Shown: positions 1-8,176, counted from the stretch's first letter. The stretch is DNA of 41,707 bases from an uncultured Alphaproteobacteria bacterium (GCA_903842595.1 CAIMMO010000220.1:1-41707); one strand, 5' to 3'. Made by a program: numbers and translations. The notes: generated by a model from the sequence alone, not told the origin.

Positions 1-209
1 CGTCTCGCAACGCCACCCTGCCGGGATTCTCCGATGACCACCCCTCCCGCCGACCGCGCCCCGGGCGCGCGCTGACTCTTGCGGTCCGCGCGCCCGAAGC
101 GCTCCGTCAGCGAATTTACACCACCTCAGTGGACGCTACCATGGGTTGTGTCTGTCCGCTTCTGGCGCAAGGTTGCGCTCCAACGGTTCCACAGAGCGGA
201 GGAAACACA

Positions 210-443
210 ATGGCGCGGACCACACATCGCAGCACCGGCGGCAAGAAACTTTACGCCGTTCGCGACGCGGAAGGACAGTTCAAGGACATCCAGACCTACA
301 AGCGCGCCCACGGGCAGGATGTGAAACGCGTGAGCAAGGCCGAGACGGCAGCCAAGAAGGCGCCGAAGAAGAAGGTCGCGAAGGCTGTCGTGAAGAAAGC
401 GCCGGTGAAGAAGAGCGCAAAAAAACCCGCGAACAAGAAGTAG
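210..443 (+). CDS. small lysine-rich protein with histone H1-like tail
   Basis: This encodes 77 residues. I chose the ATG at 210 because a good ribosome site (GGAGG) lies 5-10 nt upstream; the open frame continues further upstream but without such a site. Residues 1-45 are mixed and basic. Residues 46-77 are almost only Lys, Ala, Pro and Val with AAKKAP/KKAPVKK-type repeats, like histone H1-type C-terminal tails. Binding to DNA or RNA is inferred from that composition; I do not recognise a named family for the N-terminal part. The gene converges on the cytosine methyltransferase gene, and the two stop codons are separated by one base, so there is no room for a separate terminator. It could also be a ribosome- or nucleoid-associated protein. 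Confidence 0.7.
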   Translation: MARTTHRSTGGKKLYAVRDAEGQFKDIQTYKRAHGQDVKRVSKAETAAKKAPKKKVAKAVVKKAPVKKSAKKPANKK

Positions 444-444
444 C

Positions 445-1578
445 TCAGGCCGCCGCTCGCGCAGAGCCGCCGGTGGCGAGCGGCGCGAGAAGGTGTTCGC
501 CGAGCCAGCGGACGACGGGGACGGAGACGCCGTCGCCGACAACCTTGAGAGCGCTGGTTTCGGCAGCGGGCAGCCGATAGTTGTCGTCAAGGCCCATGAG
601 GCGCGCGGCCTCGCGGGCGGAGACGGCGCGGAGGCGGACGTTGCCTTTTTCGGTGACAAGCAGAAGCTGTTTCGAGGAGCCGCCGGCTGGGGTGCGGAGG
701 CACCCTGCGAGACCGTCATAGCGAATCTCGGCGCGCTGAACGCGTTGCCTGTTCTCGATGCGGATGCGGCGGAAGACGGCGCCGGCATTCCAGTTGGGGT
801 TTTCCAACGCTGCTTCGACGCGCTGGCGATGGAGCGGAGCCATCTGGCCGATGAGTTTTGCTGTGGCCGCGGCGGAGCGCCACATGGCTTCCGGCGGGTT
901 GCGATCGAGCAGTGAGGCGAGGTCAGCGTTGCGCTTCGTTGGCTGTGGAAGCCGCCACCAGACCCAGGCGAGGTGGGTGGCGTCCGGCAGAGCTTCGACG
1001 GCGGCACGAAGCTTGGACGGGTGGAAGTTTGGGTCGGGGCTCTCGGCTTCAAGGCCGGCGGGGATGCGGCCCTTGTGGGCGATGATGAAGAGGCGCGGGC
1101 GGGACTGGGGCGAGAACAGCGCGGCGTCGATCAGCATTGCGCCGACGCGGAAGCCTGCGTCGGCGAGTTCGGTGATGAGGACCGTGAAGTCTCGGCCATT
1201 GTGGGAGGAGAGGAGACCGGCGACGTTTTCGATGACGATCGTCTTCGGCGCGCGGGCGCCGAGTTTCTCGATAACGTTCCAGAAGCCCCAGAAGGCGCCG
1301 GAGCGGGGCGCGTTGAGGCCGCGACGGCTGCCAGCGAGTGAAAGGTCCTGGCAGGGGAAGCTGGCCCAGGCGAGGTTAGCCGTTGGCAGGGCGGCGGGGG
1401 CGAGGTTCCAGACGTCGCCCTGTTCGATGCGGACATCGGGGAAATTGGCGCAGTAAGCGGCGCATTTCATCGGGTCAAGGTCGTTGGCGAAGGCGCAATC
1501 GAACCGGCCGGAGAGCCCGACATGCGCCATGCCGCCGCCGGCGAAGAATTCGAGGAAGGAGGGGCGGGCGGATGGCAT
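445..1578 (-). CDS. DNA (cytosine-5-)-methyltransferase, apparently orphan
   Basis: It transfers a methyl group from S-adenosylmethionine to C5 of cytosine in DNA. From the ATG at 1578 the product has 377 residues. Motif I (FLEFFAGGG) is at residues 8-16, and motif IV (FPCQDLSLAG) holds the catalytic Cys76. Motif VI (IENV), motif VIII (QSRPRLF) and a C-terminal motif X (GDGVSVPVV) follow, with a target-recognition region between VIII and IX. The frame is open to 1662, but the extra 28 residues look unlike the family, so I prefer the shorter start. No restriction endonuclease, Vsr nuclease or specificity subunit lies beside it: neighbours are a lysine-rich protein and prsA. The target sequence cannot be read from the protein. 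It is either an epigenetic orphan enzyme or the remnant of a restriction system. Confidence 0.9.
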   Translation of the reverse strand: MPSARPSFLEFFAGGGMAHVGLSGRFDCAFANDLDPMKCAAYCANFPDVRIEQGDVWNLAPAALPTANLAWASFPCQDLSLAGSRRGLNAPRSGAFWGFWNVIEKLGARAPKTIVIENVAGLLSSHNGRDFTVLITELADAGFRVGAMLIDAALFSPQSRPRLFIIAHKGRIPAGLEAESPDPNFHPSKLRAAVEALPDATHLAWVWWRLPQPTKRNADLASLLDRNPPEAMWRSAAATAKLIGQMAPLHRQRVEAALENPNWNAGAVFRRIRIENRQRVQRAEIRYDGLAGCLRTPAGGSSKQLLLVTEKGNVRLRAVSAREAARLMGLDDNYRLPAAETSALKVVGDGVSVPVVRWLGEHLLAPLATGGSARAAA

Positions 1579-1784
1579 GGGGGGAGGGTGCCGTGATTCG
1601 TGCGCGGGCGCGTGGAGGCGTTCCCGGAAGCGGGCGCCTTCGGCCCAGTGTGAAGCCTGCAAGGAGCGTTCAGGTGAAGCCCGATGGACCGCGCGCCGTG
1701 ACGGGCGCCCAGTGCCTGATTCGACGGACGCGACGCGGGCGAGGGAGGCGCTGCGCGTAATGCGGATGAACCGGGAGCCCGGGC

Positions 1785-2717
1785 TTAATCGAACATCTTC
1801 GAGATGGACTCGTCGTTCGCGATACGTCGGATGGCTTCGGCGATCAGTGGGGCGAGGGATATCGTACGGATCTTCTTGGCCTTGGCGACTGCTTCAGAGG
1901 CCTGGATCGTGTCCGTGATGACGAGTTCCTTCAGCTGGGACTTATCGATGTTGGCGGCGGCTCCGTTTGAAAGGACGCCGTGGGTGACGTAGGCTGCCAC
2001 TTCCTTGGCGCCCTTCTTCAGGAGCGCGTCCGCGGCGTTGATGAGCGTCCCCCCTGAATCCGTCATGTCGTCGATCAGTATGCATTTGCGGCCGGAGACG
2101 TCGCCGATGATGTTCGCCACTTCGGACTCGCCGGCCCTTTCGCGGCGCTTGTCGACGATGGCGAGATCGGTGTTGAGGCGCTTGGCGAGAGCGCGCGCGC
2201 GAACCACGCCCCCGACGTCCGGCGAGATGACCATCAGGTCCTCGCTGCCATACTTGCGCAGGATGTCGTCAGCCATTTCTGGCATGGCGAAGAGGTTGTC
2301 TGTCGGCTTGTCGAAGAAGCCCTGGATCTGGGCTGCGTGAAGGTCGACGGTCACGACGCGGTCAGCGCCCGCGACAGTGATGAGGTTGGCGACAAGCTTG
2401 GCAGAGATCGGCGTGCGGCCATCTGTTTTGCGGTCCTGTCGCGAGTAGCCGAAATAGGGGATGACGGCGGTGATGCGGCGGGCGGAGGCGCGGACGAGGG
2501 CATCCATCGTGATCAGCAGTTCCATCAGATGGTCGTTGGCGGGCGCCGAGGTCGACTGGATGATGTAGACGTCCTGGCCGCGGACGTTCTCGTTAACTTT
2601 CACGAAGACTTCACGGTCCTTGAACGTCTTCACCTCGGTGTCGGTGAGGCGCATGTCGAGGCGGTCTGCTATGCGCTGCGCGAGCGGCCGGTTTGCGTTG
2701 CACGAGATGAGTTTCAT
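1785..2717 (-). CDS. prsA: ribose-phosphate pyrophosphokinase (PRPP synthase)
   Basis: It makes 5-phosphoribosyl-1-pyrophosphate from ribose 5-phosphate and ATP, feeding purine, pyrimidine, histidine, tryptophan and NAD synthesis in the cytoplasm. At 310 residues it is the usual length for bacterial class I enzymes. Visible signatures are the catalytic loop FGYSRQDRK (89-97), [11 protein letters not shown] (125-135) and the ribose-phosphate loop DDMTDSGGT (216-224). The ATG at 2717 follows a GGGAG site. The 183-nt upstream region holds a 7-bp inverted repeat, listed separately. It is transcribed on the same strand as the terC gene behind it, but the gap is long enough for its own promoter. 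Fusions or truncations are absent. Confidence 0.97.
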   Translation of the reverse strand: MKLISCNANRPLAQRIADRLDMRLTDTEVKTFKDREVFVKVNENVRGQDVYIIQSTSAPANDHLMELLITMDALVRASARRITAVIPYFGYSRQDRKTDGRTPISAKLVANLITVAGADRVVTVDLHAAQIQGFFDKPTDNLFAMPEMADDILRKYGSEDLMVISPDVGGVVRARALAKRLNTDLAIVDKRRERAGESEVANIIGDVSGRKCILIDDMTDSGGTLINAADALLKKGAKEVAAYVTHGVLSNGAAANIDKSQLKELVITDTIQASEAVAKAKKIRTISLAPLIAEAIRRIANDESISKMFD

Positions 2718-2742
2718 CTGCCCGCACTCCCGTTTTTCGCCG

Positions 2743-2766
2743 CCCCTTGCTGGTCAGAACAAGGGG
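2743..2766 (-). promoter_or_regulatory. 7-bp inverted repeat in the prsA leader
   Basis: CCCCTTG at 2743-2749 and CAAGGGG at 2760-2766 are exact inverted copies around a 10-nt loop, 26-49 nt upstream of the prsA start. In RNA this would form a stable hairpin close to the ribosome site. It could be a leader hairpin or a dimeric operator. No trans factor can be named. Confidence 0.35.
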
Positions 2767-2900
2767 GCTCCCGTCGGCGTCACGCTTCTGTCGCAAAATC
2801 GGCCGGGCTGCAATCGCGCGACCGAATGATTTGTAAGCGATGTCTGCCGTTGCGACCGAAATGCCGCAGACAGGAGTAAAGCCTTGGAGTTGGTACTGGA

Positions 2901-4001
2901 TCAGCGCCCATCGGGCAGACGTTCGGCTTGATCGGTGTTCGGCTTGACGACGGCTGACGCCCTTGTTCTCCACAGCGAATACAGGACGCCGCCCCCGATC
3001 AGGCCCATCGTGATCGAGAGGGACCAGGTGGACGGAAATTTGCCGCCAGGGAACAGGTCGCCAAGGAATATCTTGGAACCTATGAATACGAGCGTCAGCG
3101 CGAGAGCGTACTTCAGGTACTGGAAGCGATGCACCATGGCAGCCAGCGCAAAGAACAGCGCGCGAAGGCCGAGGATTGCGAAAATGTTCGACGTGTAGAC
3201 GATGTAGGGATCGCTGGTGATGGCGAAGATCGCGGGCACGCTGTCGATGGCGAAAATGAGATCGACGATTTCGACAAAGACAAGAGCCAGCAGGAGCGGC
3301 GTGGCGAACCAGCGAAGCTTGCCGGTATGGGGATCGGGCAGCTGGACCCGGAGTTTGTTGCCGTAAAGTTCAGGTGTGACGTTCATCCGACGCCTGAGCC
3401 AGGCAATGACCTTGTTCTGGCTGATGTCCGTGTCGTGGCCGCCCTTCCGGAACATCAGTATGCCGGTGATGATGAGGAAGACGGCGAAAAAGTAGAGCAC
3501 CCAGGAAAACTGGCTGACCAGCGCGGCGCCGAGGCCGATCATGAAGGCGCGAAGGACGATGACGCCGATGACCCCCCAGAACAGCACGCGGTGCTGGTAC
3601 ATGCGCGGGATCGCGAGATAGGTGAAGACCATTGAGATGATGAAGACGTTGTCCAGCGCCAGCGTCTTCTCGACGGCGAAGCCGGTAAGGTATAGCTGGA
3701 CAGCAGTCCAGGCGCGCTCTTCACCTGTCACCGCAAGCAGCTGGGGATCGAGGGACACGCCGGGGTAGGCGTTGTTGTAGAGCTGCCAGATCACGACGGC
3801 GAAGCTCAAGCCAATGACGATGTAGAATGCGGAAAGCTGCAGCGACGCCCGCGTGCCGATCTCGTGGTCTTTCCGGTTGACCACGCCGAGGTCGAACGCC
3901 AGGAGCGTGACAACTGCGCCGATGAATGCGAGCCAGATCCAGTTCTGCTTGCCAAGAAATTCAAAGATCAAAAAGGCTTGGATCTGATCCATGGCTTCCA
4001 T
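2901..4001 (-). CDS. TerC/Alx-family integral membrane protein
   Basis: This 366-residue protein has about nine hydrophobic segments. Family signatures are LALDNVFIISM near the third segment and a second acidic membrane segment, EIVDLIFAIDSVPAIFA. The TerC/Alx family is linked to manganese export and tellurium or alkaline stress. The acidic residues inside the membrane are the expected metal path, but the substrate here is inference. Start is either the first ATG (4001) or Met4 (3992); neither has a strong ribosome site. A stable stem-loop lies between it and the gene upstream, so it may have its own promoter. I did not see a yybP-ykoY-like leader, and the 119-nt gap is short for one. Confidence 0.88.
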   Translation of the reverse strand: MEAMDQIQAFLIFEFLGKQNWIWLAFIGAVVTLLAFDLGVVNRKDHEIGTRASLQLSAFYIVIGLSFAVVIWQLYNNAYPGVSLDPQLLAVTGEERAWTAVQLYLTGFAVEKTLALDNVFIISMVFTYLAIPRMYQHRVLFWGVIGVIVLRAFMIGLGAALVSQFSWVLYFFAVFLIITGILMFRKGGHDTDISQNKVIAWLRRRMNVTPELYGNKLRVQLPDPHTGKLRWFATPLLLALVFVEIVDLIFAIDSVPAIFAITSDPYIVYTSNIFAILGLRALFFALAAMVHRFQYLKYALALTLVFIGSKIFLGDLFPGGKFPSTWSLSITMGLIGGGVLYSLWRTRASAVVKPNTDQAERLPDGR

Positions 4002-4082
4002 GAGACGAGGTGGGGCATAAGCGGCCGCAGCCTCTGTGCCTTGAGGGATACGGCCCGCGTGTTCGCTAGCGCCTGCGGGTTC

Positions 4083-4109
4083 GGCGCCGTCGCTGCATGC
4101 GACGGCGCC
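4083..4109. terminator. perfect 11-bp stem-loop, terminator-like
   Basis: GGCGCCGTCGC (4083-4093) pairs perfectly with GCGACGGCGCC (4099-4109) around the loop TGCAT. It lies 12 nt past the stop of the zinc-ribbon gene and upstream of terC. No U-tract follows on either strand, so classic intrinsic termination is doubtful. It may instead be an RNA-stability element or a terminator of the U-less type suggested for GC-rich bacteria. Confidence 0.5.
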
Positions 4110-4120
4110 TGTGACGCGCT

Positions 4121-4405
4121 CTAGAAGTCGAAAAGATCAGACAGTCGCGAGCGACGTCCGCCGCTGACGCGAGTGCGGCCGCGATCGTCGCCGTCATCAC
4201 CATCGTCCTCGTCATCGTCGCGGTTTCGACCGCGCTGGCGGGAGCTTCCCTGAAGGGTTTCATCCTTGACGAGCGCAATCAGTTTTTCGAGTTCGCCCTT
4301 GTCGAGCCAGACGCCGCCGGTGGTGGGGCACACGTCGAATTCGATGCCGTGGCGAAAGATCTGGCGCATCGGCGCGCCGCCGATCGGGGAGGTCAGAAGA
4401 GGCAT
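4121..4405 (-). CDS. degenerate zf-TFIIB (zinc-ribbon)-like small acidic-tail protein
   Basis: This encodes 94 residues, starting at an ATG 5 nt after the stop of the preceding small gene, which suggests translational coupling. Residues 1-45 follow the zf-TFIIB small-protein pattern: CP at the zinc knuckle, GGVWLDKGELEKL, then a helix. In the family four cysteines (CPxC...CPxC) bind zinc. Here the first pair reads SPIG and the second CPTT, so only one Cys remains and zinc binding is unlikely. A central Arg/Asp-rich stretch (RNRDDDEDDGDDGDD) is followed by an FDF end. The fold is therefore recognisable while the metal site is eroded. Function is unknown. Confidence 0.72.
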   Translation of the reverse strand: MPLLTSPIGGAPMRQIFRHGIEFDVCPTTGGVWLDKGELEKLIALVKDETLQGSSRQRGRNRDDDEDDGDDGDDRGRTRVSGGRRSRLSDLFDF

Positions 4406-4409
4406 GGGG

Positions 4410-4649
4410 TCAGCTCCGTTCGGTGGAGAATTGGGCAAGATGGAGCGCAAGGGTGGGCGCAAGCGCGAGGCGAACGTCTCCGGTCGGCGTGACGCCGCGT
4501 TGGATCGTTGACGCCGCAGCAGTTCCGGGCGGAGTTCCGGGTCGCAGGGGACGTGCCCACTCATGATGCAAGGCGTGATGGTCGCGCCTGACCAGCGGCT
4601 GGACGGGCACGAAGCCCGAATAGTGGGGACCAATGTCATAGAACTGCAT
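4410..4649 (-). CDS. hypothetical 79-residue protein coupled to the zinc-ribbon-like gene
   Basis: The ATG at 4649 is preceded at the right spacing by GAGAGGAG, one of the best ribosome sites in the window, which argues that this small gene is real. The N-terminus is aromatic and His-rich (MQFYDIGPHYSGF, then RRDHHALHHEW). The rest is Pro/Thr/Ala-rich. I do not recognise the family. The stop lies 5 nt before the start of the next gene, so the two are probably one transcript. The open frame extends upstream to 4751, but that part lacks a ribosome site. Confidence 0.55.
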   Translation of the reverse strand: MQFYDIGPHYSGFVPVQPLVRRDHHALHHEWARPLRPGTPPGTAAASTIQRGVTPTGDVRLALAPTLALHLAQFSTERS

Positions 4650-4686
4650 GTCGACTCCTCTCGTTTGTGTTGCGAGAGTTCCGAAG

Positions 4687-4717
4687 CGGCTCGTTCGATA
4701 TGAATTTGACCGAGCCG
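4687..4717. promoter_or_regulatory. 7-bp inverted repeat around an AT-rich spacer
   Basis: CGGCTCG at 4687-4693 and CGAGCCG at 4711-4717 are exact inverted copies flanking 17 AT-rich bases, 38 nt upstream of the small gene starting at 4649. The AT-rich centre stands out in this GC-rich stretch. The position fits an operator or promoter element for the two-gene unit. No factor is assigned. Nearby 4722-4734 holds a further CGGGA-TAC-TCCCG hairpin. Confidence 0.35.
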
Positions 4718-4908
4718 ACATCGGGATACTCCCGATTCGGTCCGACATCACAGCAGCGTTATCTCACGCCGGCTGTCAGAGGGGCCCGGTCCGCACACAG
4801 AAGATCTTGGCGATCAGCGCAGGGCGTTCAAGGGGCGCCGCGGATAAATCTGACTTGAAAGATGGCGAGTGAGCTGAGTGGCGCGTGCGCCAAAATGATG
4901 AGCGCTTG

Positions 4909-5697
4909 TCAGCCGAGCAGCATGATGGCGGTCATGTTGCGTCCGCAGTCACGTTCGCCCGACTTCACTGAGTGGCGGTGGGAGAAATACGCGTCCTGCT
5001 GGGTGAGGGTGTCGTCGGCGAGGGCGTCGATGCAGGCGACTCCTGCGCGGGCAAGGCGTCCGGAGCAGTAGCGCTTGAGATCGAAGAATTGCCGGTCGCC
5101 GCTCCCGGGCTCAAACAGGGTTTCGGCCCAGGGAGTCGCGTTGAGGACTGCGTCGACGAGGTCGGGGCCGACTTCGAAAGAGGACTGCGTGAGGCAGGGG
5201 CCGATGCCGGCGACCATTTTCGATGGGTCGCCGCCGATCTGCTCCATGGCTTCGACGGCGGCTCCGATGACGCCGCCGACGGCGCCCTTCCAGCCAGCGT
5301 GTATTGCCGAAATGACGCCGTTGTGCGGATCGCAGATCACGATGGGGGCGCAGTCTGCCGCGAGCACACCGAGGAGAAGGCCGGGACGCTTGGTGACGAG
5401 CGCGTCGCATTCGGGTCGTTCGTTGGGGGCGTAGGCCGTCTCTGCGATCACGGCCGTGGCGGAGTGGATCTGGCGCGGGCTGGCGAGCTTGTCGTGCTCT
5501 GCGCCGAGAGCGTGGCAGACGCGGCGGCGGTTCTCGAAAACTTTCTCCGGCTCGTCGCCGGAGCCGGGGCCGCAATTGAGCGACTTGTAGACGCCGGTGG
5601 AGACGCCGCCGCGCCGGCCGAAGAAGCCATGGCGCACATGCATGCTGAAGCGCTTGAGTGCGGGGGCTTCTTCGAAGGGCGGGCGGGGGTTGGTCAT
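4909..5697 (-). CDS. pgeF: peptidoglycan editing factor PgeF (YfiH/laccase-domain family)
   Basis: This 262-residue protein belongs to the YfiH/PgeF family. E. coli PgeF removes wrongly incorporated L-Ser from muropeptide precursors; other members have purine nucleoside phosphorylase or adenosine deaminase activity. The metal-binding triad is intact: His78 (RQIHSAT), Cys116 (AADCAP) and His133 (HAGWKG), and the family turn GVSTGVYKSLN is at 31-41. It sits 23 nt after midA, within the lgt-midA-pgeF gene order common in Alphaproteobacteria, so it is probably co-transcribed with them. Older annotations call such proteins polyphenol oxidase; which activity dominates here cannot be read from sequence. 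Confidence 0.93.
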   Translation of the reverse strand: MTNPRPPFEEAPALKRFSMHVRHGFFGRRGGVSTGVYKSLNCGPGSGDEPEKVFENRRRVCHALGAEHDKLASPRQIHSATAVIAETAYAPNERPECDALVTKRPGLLLGVLAADCAPIVICDPHNGVISAIHAGWKGAVGGVIGAAVEAMEQIGGDPSKMVAGIGPCLTQSSFEVGPDLVDAVLNATPWAETLFEPGSGDRQFFDLKRYCSGRLARAGVACIDALADDTLTQQDAYFSHRHSVKSGERDCGRNMTAIMLLG

Positions 5698-5720
5698 GGC
5701 GCGATCGCTAGCATGGTTGG

Positions 5721-6794
5721 TCAGAACGCAGGAGGTGTCTTTGCGTCCGGTGATGTGATGGCGAGCACCTGGAAGCGGGCGCCCATTTCGCCGGGCTCGA
5801 CCAGCCTGTTGACGGCGGCGCGGGTTTCCTGGGCGCGCTCGGGGTTGGCGCGCGAAAGTGTGTCGGCGCGTTGCAGTGCGCCGAGGCGGAGCAGGAAATC
5901 GGATTGCGGGACAGGGCCATGGATGCCAAGCCCTTGCGCTTTGCAGAGACGGACGAGGCGGGCGAAGTCGACATCAGCGGTGAGGTCGGAGGCGCCGGGA
6001 TCGGCAAGAGGAGAGAGTTGTTGGCCGGAGCGGTAGGCGCGCAGCGTGTCGGCAGGGGCGTGATCGGTCGGACCGTAATCGACGATGAGCGCGCGGCCGG
6101 GATGGGCCAGCAGGCGGCGCGCAATTGCGGCGGCAAGTGTTTCGAGGGCCGGTGCGGCTTCGACTTCGTCGCCAGTGGGCGTGACATTGTCGGGCAGCGA
6201 TACCGGTGTGCCGAGGCCAAAGACGAGATTGCCTGATTTGTCGAGGCCGACCTGGCGTTCGCGCCAGCCAACGCCGCTGCGCACGAACTGGCGGATCGGC
6301 AGGCAGTCGAGGAATTCGTTCGCGAGGATGATGGAGGGCCCGGAAGGCATGGCGTCGAGATCATCTGCGTGGTGGACCTCGCGCTGGAAAAGGCGGGCCG
6401 ATTGTTCCTTGCGGAGGGCGGGGCTGGCTTCGATCAGGGAGACGCGTACGGCTTCGCTGAAGCCAGGGACGGAGGCGCCGGCGCGCAGTGCGTCGGACAT
6501 CATCACGCCGCGGCCGGGGCCGAGTTCGATCAGATGACAGGGCGACGGCCTGCCCATGGCCAGCCATTCGTGCGCGGCCCAGAGGCCGATGAGTTCACCG
6601 AAGACCTGCGAGGTTTCGGGCGCGGTGGTGAAGTCCTGGTTGAATGCGGGGCGCGTGGCGTAATAGCCGTGCTGGGGATCGTGCAGGCACATAAGCATGT
6701 AGAGCGAGACGGGCATGGGCCCGTCGGCGCGGATGGCCTCGGCGATGCGTGAGCGAAGGCCGCTCACGATCTCACGCCGGTTCCGCTGTGCCAC
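5721..6794 (-). CDS. class I SAM-dependent methyltransferase, MidA/NDUFAF7 family
   Basis: This 357-residue protein carries the family signature DFTTAPETSQVFGELIG (54-70) and the SAM site LIELGPGRG (88-96). Mitochondrial NDUFAF7, of alphaproteobacterial origin, methylates an arginine of the NDUFS2 subunit during complex I assembly. A matching role on NuoD here is inference. The start overlaps the 3' end of lgt by 23 nt, indicating translational coupling. The C-terminal part is ordinary and complete. No nuo genes lie nearby to strengthen the link. Confidence 0.92.
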   Translation of the reverse strand: MAQRNRREIVSGLRSRIAEAIRADGPMPVSLYMLMCLHDPQHGYYATRPAFNQDFTTAPETSQVFGELIGLWAAHEWLAMGRPSPCHLIELGPGRGVMMSDALRAGASVPGFSEAVRVSLIEASPALRKEQSARLFQREVHHADDLDAMPSGPSIILANEFLDCLPIRQFVRSGVGWRERQVGLDKSGNLVFGLGTPVSLPDNVTPTGDEVEAAPALETLAAAIARRLLAHPGRALIVDYGPTDHAPADTLRAYRSGQQLSPLADPGASDLTADVDFARLVRLCKAQGLGIHGPVPQSDFLLRLGALQRADTLSRANPERAQETRAAVNRLVEPGEMGARFQVLAITSPDAKTPPAF

Positions 6795-7716
6795 CGCCTG
6801 TAGGGCTCGTGCGGTTGGCGCGCCAGATCAAGTAAGCGCCGCCGATGATCATCGGGATCGACAGCAGCATGCCCATGGTGAACCATTCCGGCATTACGCC
6901 CTGGGTAAAGTTGTCGGGCTCACGGAAGTTCTCCACGAAGGTGCGCGACACAGCGTAGCCGATGAGGAAGATGCCCGCGACCATGCCGGGGCGGCGCAAC
7001 AGCTTGAACTGCCAGACGGCGAGGGCGCAGACCGCGAAGAGGACGATGCCTTCGAGAGCGGCTTCGTAGATCTGGCTTGGGTGGACAAGCGGCTTGGCAT
7101 CGACCGGGCCCCATTCGCGCGCCGCCCAGTTGTAGTCGGGAAAACGCATGCCCCACGGCGCATCTGTGGGGCGGCCATAAAGTTCGCCGTTGATGAAGTT
7201 GGCCATGCGCACGAGGAAGATTCCGATTGGCGCCGCGGCGCAGGCAACGTCTCCGAGACTGAGCACAGGAATCTTTCGGAGGTGGGCGGTGATGAAGACT
7301 GCGAGCACCGCGCCAATCAGACCGCCATGGAAGGACATGCCGCCCTCCCACATGCGCAGGATGAACAGCGGGTCGCCTTCCGGCCCGAAGATTTTTTCGG
7401 ACTCGTAGGGAATGGTGTAGAAAAGAATGTAGCCGATGCGGCCGCCCAACAGAATCCCGATCATCGCGTAGAAGGCGAAGTCGTCGATATCGGCGCGCTG
7501 GAGCGGGCCCTTCTCCTTCATGCCCCAGAGGGTGGGCGTGGTGACAAGTCGCACCGCATACCACCAACCGAGCAGCAGGCCGAAAACATAGCCAAGGGCG
7601 TACCATCGCACCGGGAAGGGGCCGAGCTGGACCGGGCCGAGCGCCATATCGGGTAGCGGAATCGTGAAAGCCGCCGGATCAATCCTCGGAAAAGGTATTT
7701 CGAGGGGCAGAAACAT
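6772..7716 (-). CDS. lgt: prolipoprotein diacylglyceryl transferase
   Basis: It transfers diacylglycerol from phosphatidylglycerol to the lipobox cysteine of prolipoproteins in the inner membrane, the first step of lipoprotein maturation. The 314-residue protein has about seven hydrophobic segments. The essential HGGL motif is at 130-133 and the Lgt signature (RMANFINGELYGRP) at 170-183. Length is normal for Alphaproteobacteria. It is the first gene of an lgt-midA-pgeF unit and is divergent from ubiK across a 101-nt shared promoter region. Its substrates in this window probably include the M23 lipoprotein and the two island lipoproteins. Confidence 0.96.
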   Translation of the reverse strand: MFLPLEIPFPRIDPAAFTIPLPDMALGPVQLGPFPVRWYALGYVFGLLLGWWYAVRLVTTPTLWGMKEKGPLQRADIDDFAFYAMIGILLGGRIGYILFYTIPYESEKIFGPEGDPLFILRMWEGGMSFHGGLIGAVLAVFITAHLRKIPVLSLGDVACAAAPIGIFLVRMANFINGELYGRPTDAPWGMRFPDYNWAAREWGPVDAKPLVHPSQIYEAALEGIVLFAVCALAVWQFKLLRRPGMVAGIFLIGYAVSRTFVENFREPDNFTQGVMPEWFTMGMLLSIPMIIGGAYLIWRANRTSPTGGGTAEPA

Positions 7717-7747
7717 GCGGAATTCCCGTGCCGTAATGCTGCCGACT

Positions 7748-7778
7748 TTGAAATCGGCTCACGAATGAGCCATATAGA
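7748..7778 (+). promoter_or_regulatory. putative sigma70 promoter with palindromic spacer, upstream of ubiK
   Basis: TTGAAA (7748-7753) and TATAGA (7773-7778) form a plausible -35/-10 pair with a 19-nt spacer; CATATA at 7771 would give 17 nt. The spacer contains an exact palindrome, GGCTCA-CGAA-TGAGCC (7756-7771), placed where a repressor would block RNA polymerase. The start of ubiK is 40 nt downstream. The region is shared with the divergent lgt. Promoter and operator are both inferred from pattern. Confidence 0.45.
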
Positions 7779-7817
7779 TACCGGCTCCCGCGGCGGGGTC
7801 TACCACAGAGGCGCACA

Positions 7818-8066
7818 ATGCAGTCCCGTAACGCGTTCATGGACGACATTTCTAAGATGGCGCAGGGCGTCGCTGGCATGGCCCAGGCGGCCAATGATGA
7901 AGCGAAAGCGATGTTTCGCTCCGTGACGGAACGCGTTGTCGCGGACGCCGACCTGGCCAAGCGGGAGGAAGTGGAAGCGTTGAAGATGCTGGCGCGGACG
8001 GCGCTGGAACGCGCTGACGCTCTCGAAAAGCGCGTCGCCGAGCTTGAAGCGAAGCTGGGCGGCTAG
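7818..8066 (+). CDS. ubiK: BMFP-domain protein, ubiquinone biosynthesis accessory factor UbiK family
   Basis: This 82-residue protein matches the BMFP/UbiK family. An N-terminal amphipathic segment (residues 6-38) is followed by a coiled coil (about 48-80, TALERADALEKRVAELEAKL) that trimerises in known members. UbiK helps the aerobic ubiquinone complex through UbiJ and may contact membranes or lipids. No ubiquinone genes are adjacent, so the role rests on family membership alone. It is divergent from lgt. The ATG follows a weak AGAGG site. Confidence 0.8.
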   Translation: MQSRNAFMDDISKMAQGVAGMAQAANDEAKAMFRSVTERVVADADLAKREEVEALKMLARTALERADALEKRVAELEAKLGG

Positions 8067-8087
8067 GCCGTGCCAATGACTACCCCC

Positions 8088-8095
8088 TTAACCAT
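8088..8095 (+). promoter_or_regulatory. possible CtrA half-site TTAACCAT
   Basis: An exact TTAACCAT lies 82 nt upstream of the YbjN-like gene. This octamer is a described CtrA half-site in Caulobacterales, and divK in this window indicates that the CtrA pathway exists. One or two matches are expected by chance in 41 kb over both strands, so the call is weak. Confidence 0.25.
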
Positions 8096-8176
8096 GCTGC
8101 CATTGTTATAGGCGGCAAGGGTCTATAGCGTTTGATTCCACGACGAGCGCTTTCGTGATTCAGGGAGGACGACCAG

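Noticed and set aside
1..75. Frame ending in TGA at 73-75 as the tail of an upstream gene
   Set aside because: Only 24 codons are in the window and the composition is not informative; it cannot be supported.
4972..6036. Long plus-strand open frame (354 codons) over pgeF and midA
   Set aside because: It runs antisense to two genes with intact catalytic motifs. Long antisense frames are expected at this GC content, and the translation has no family features.
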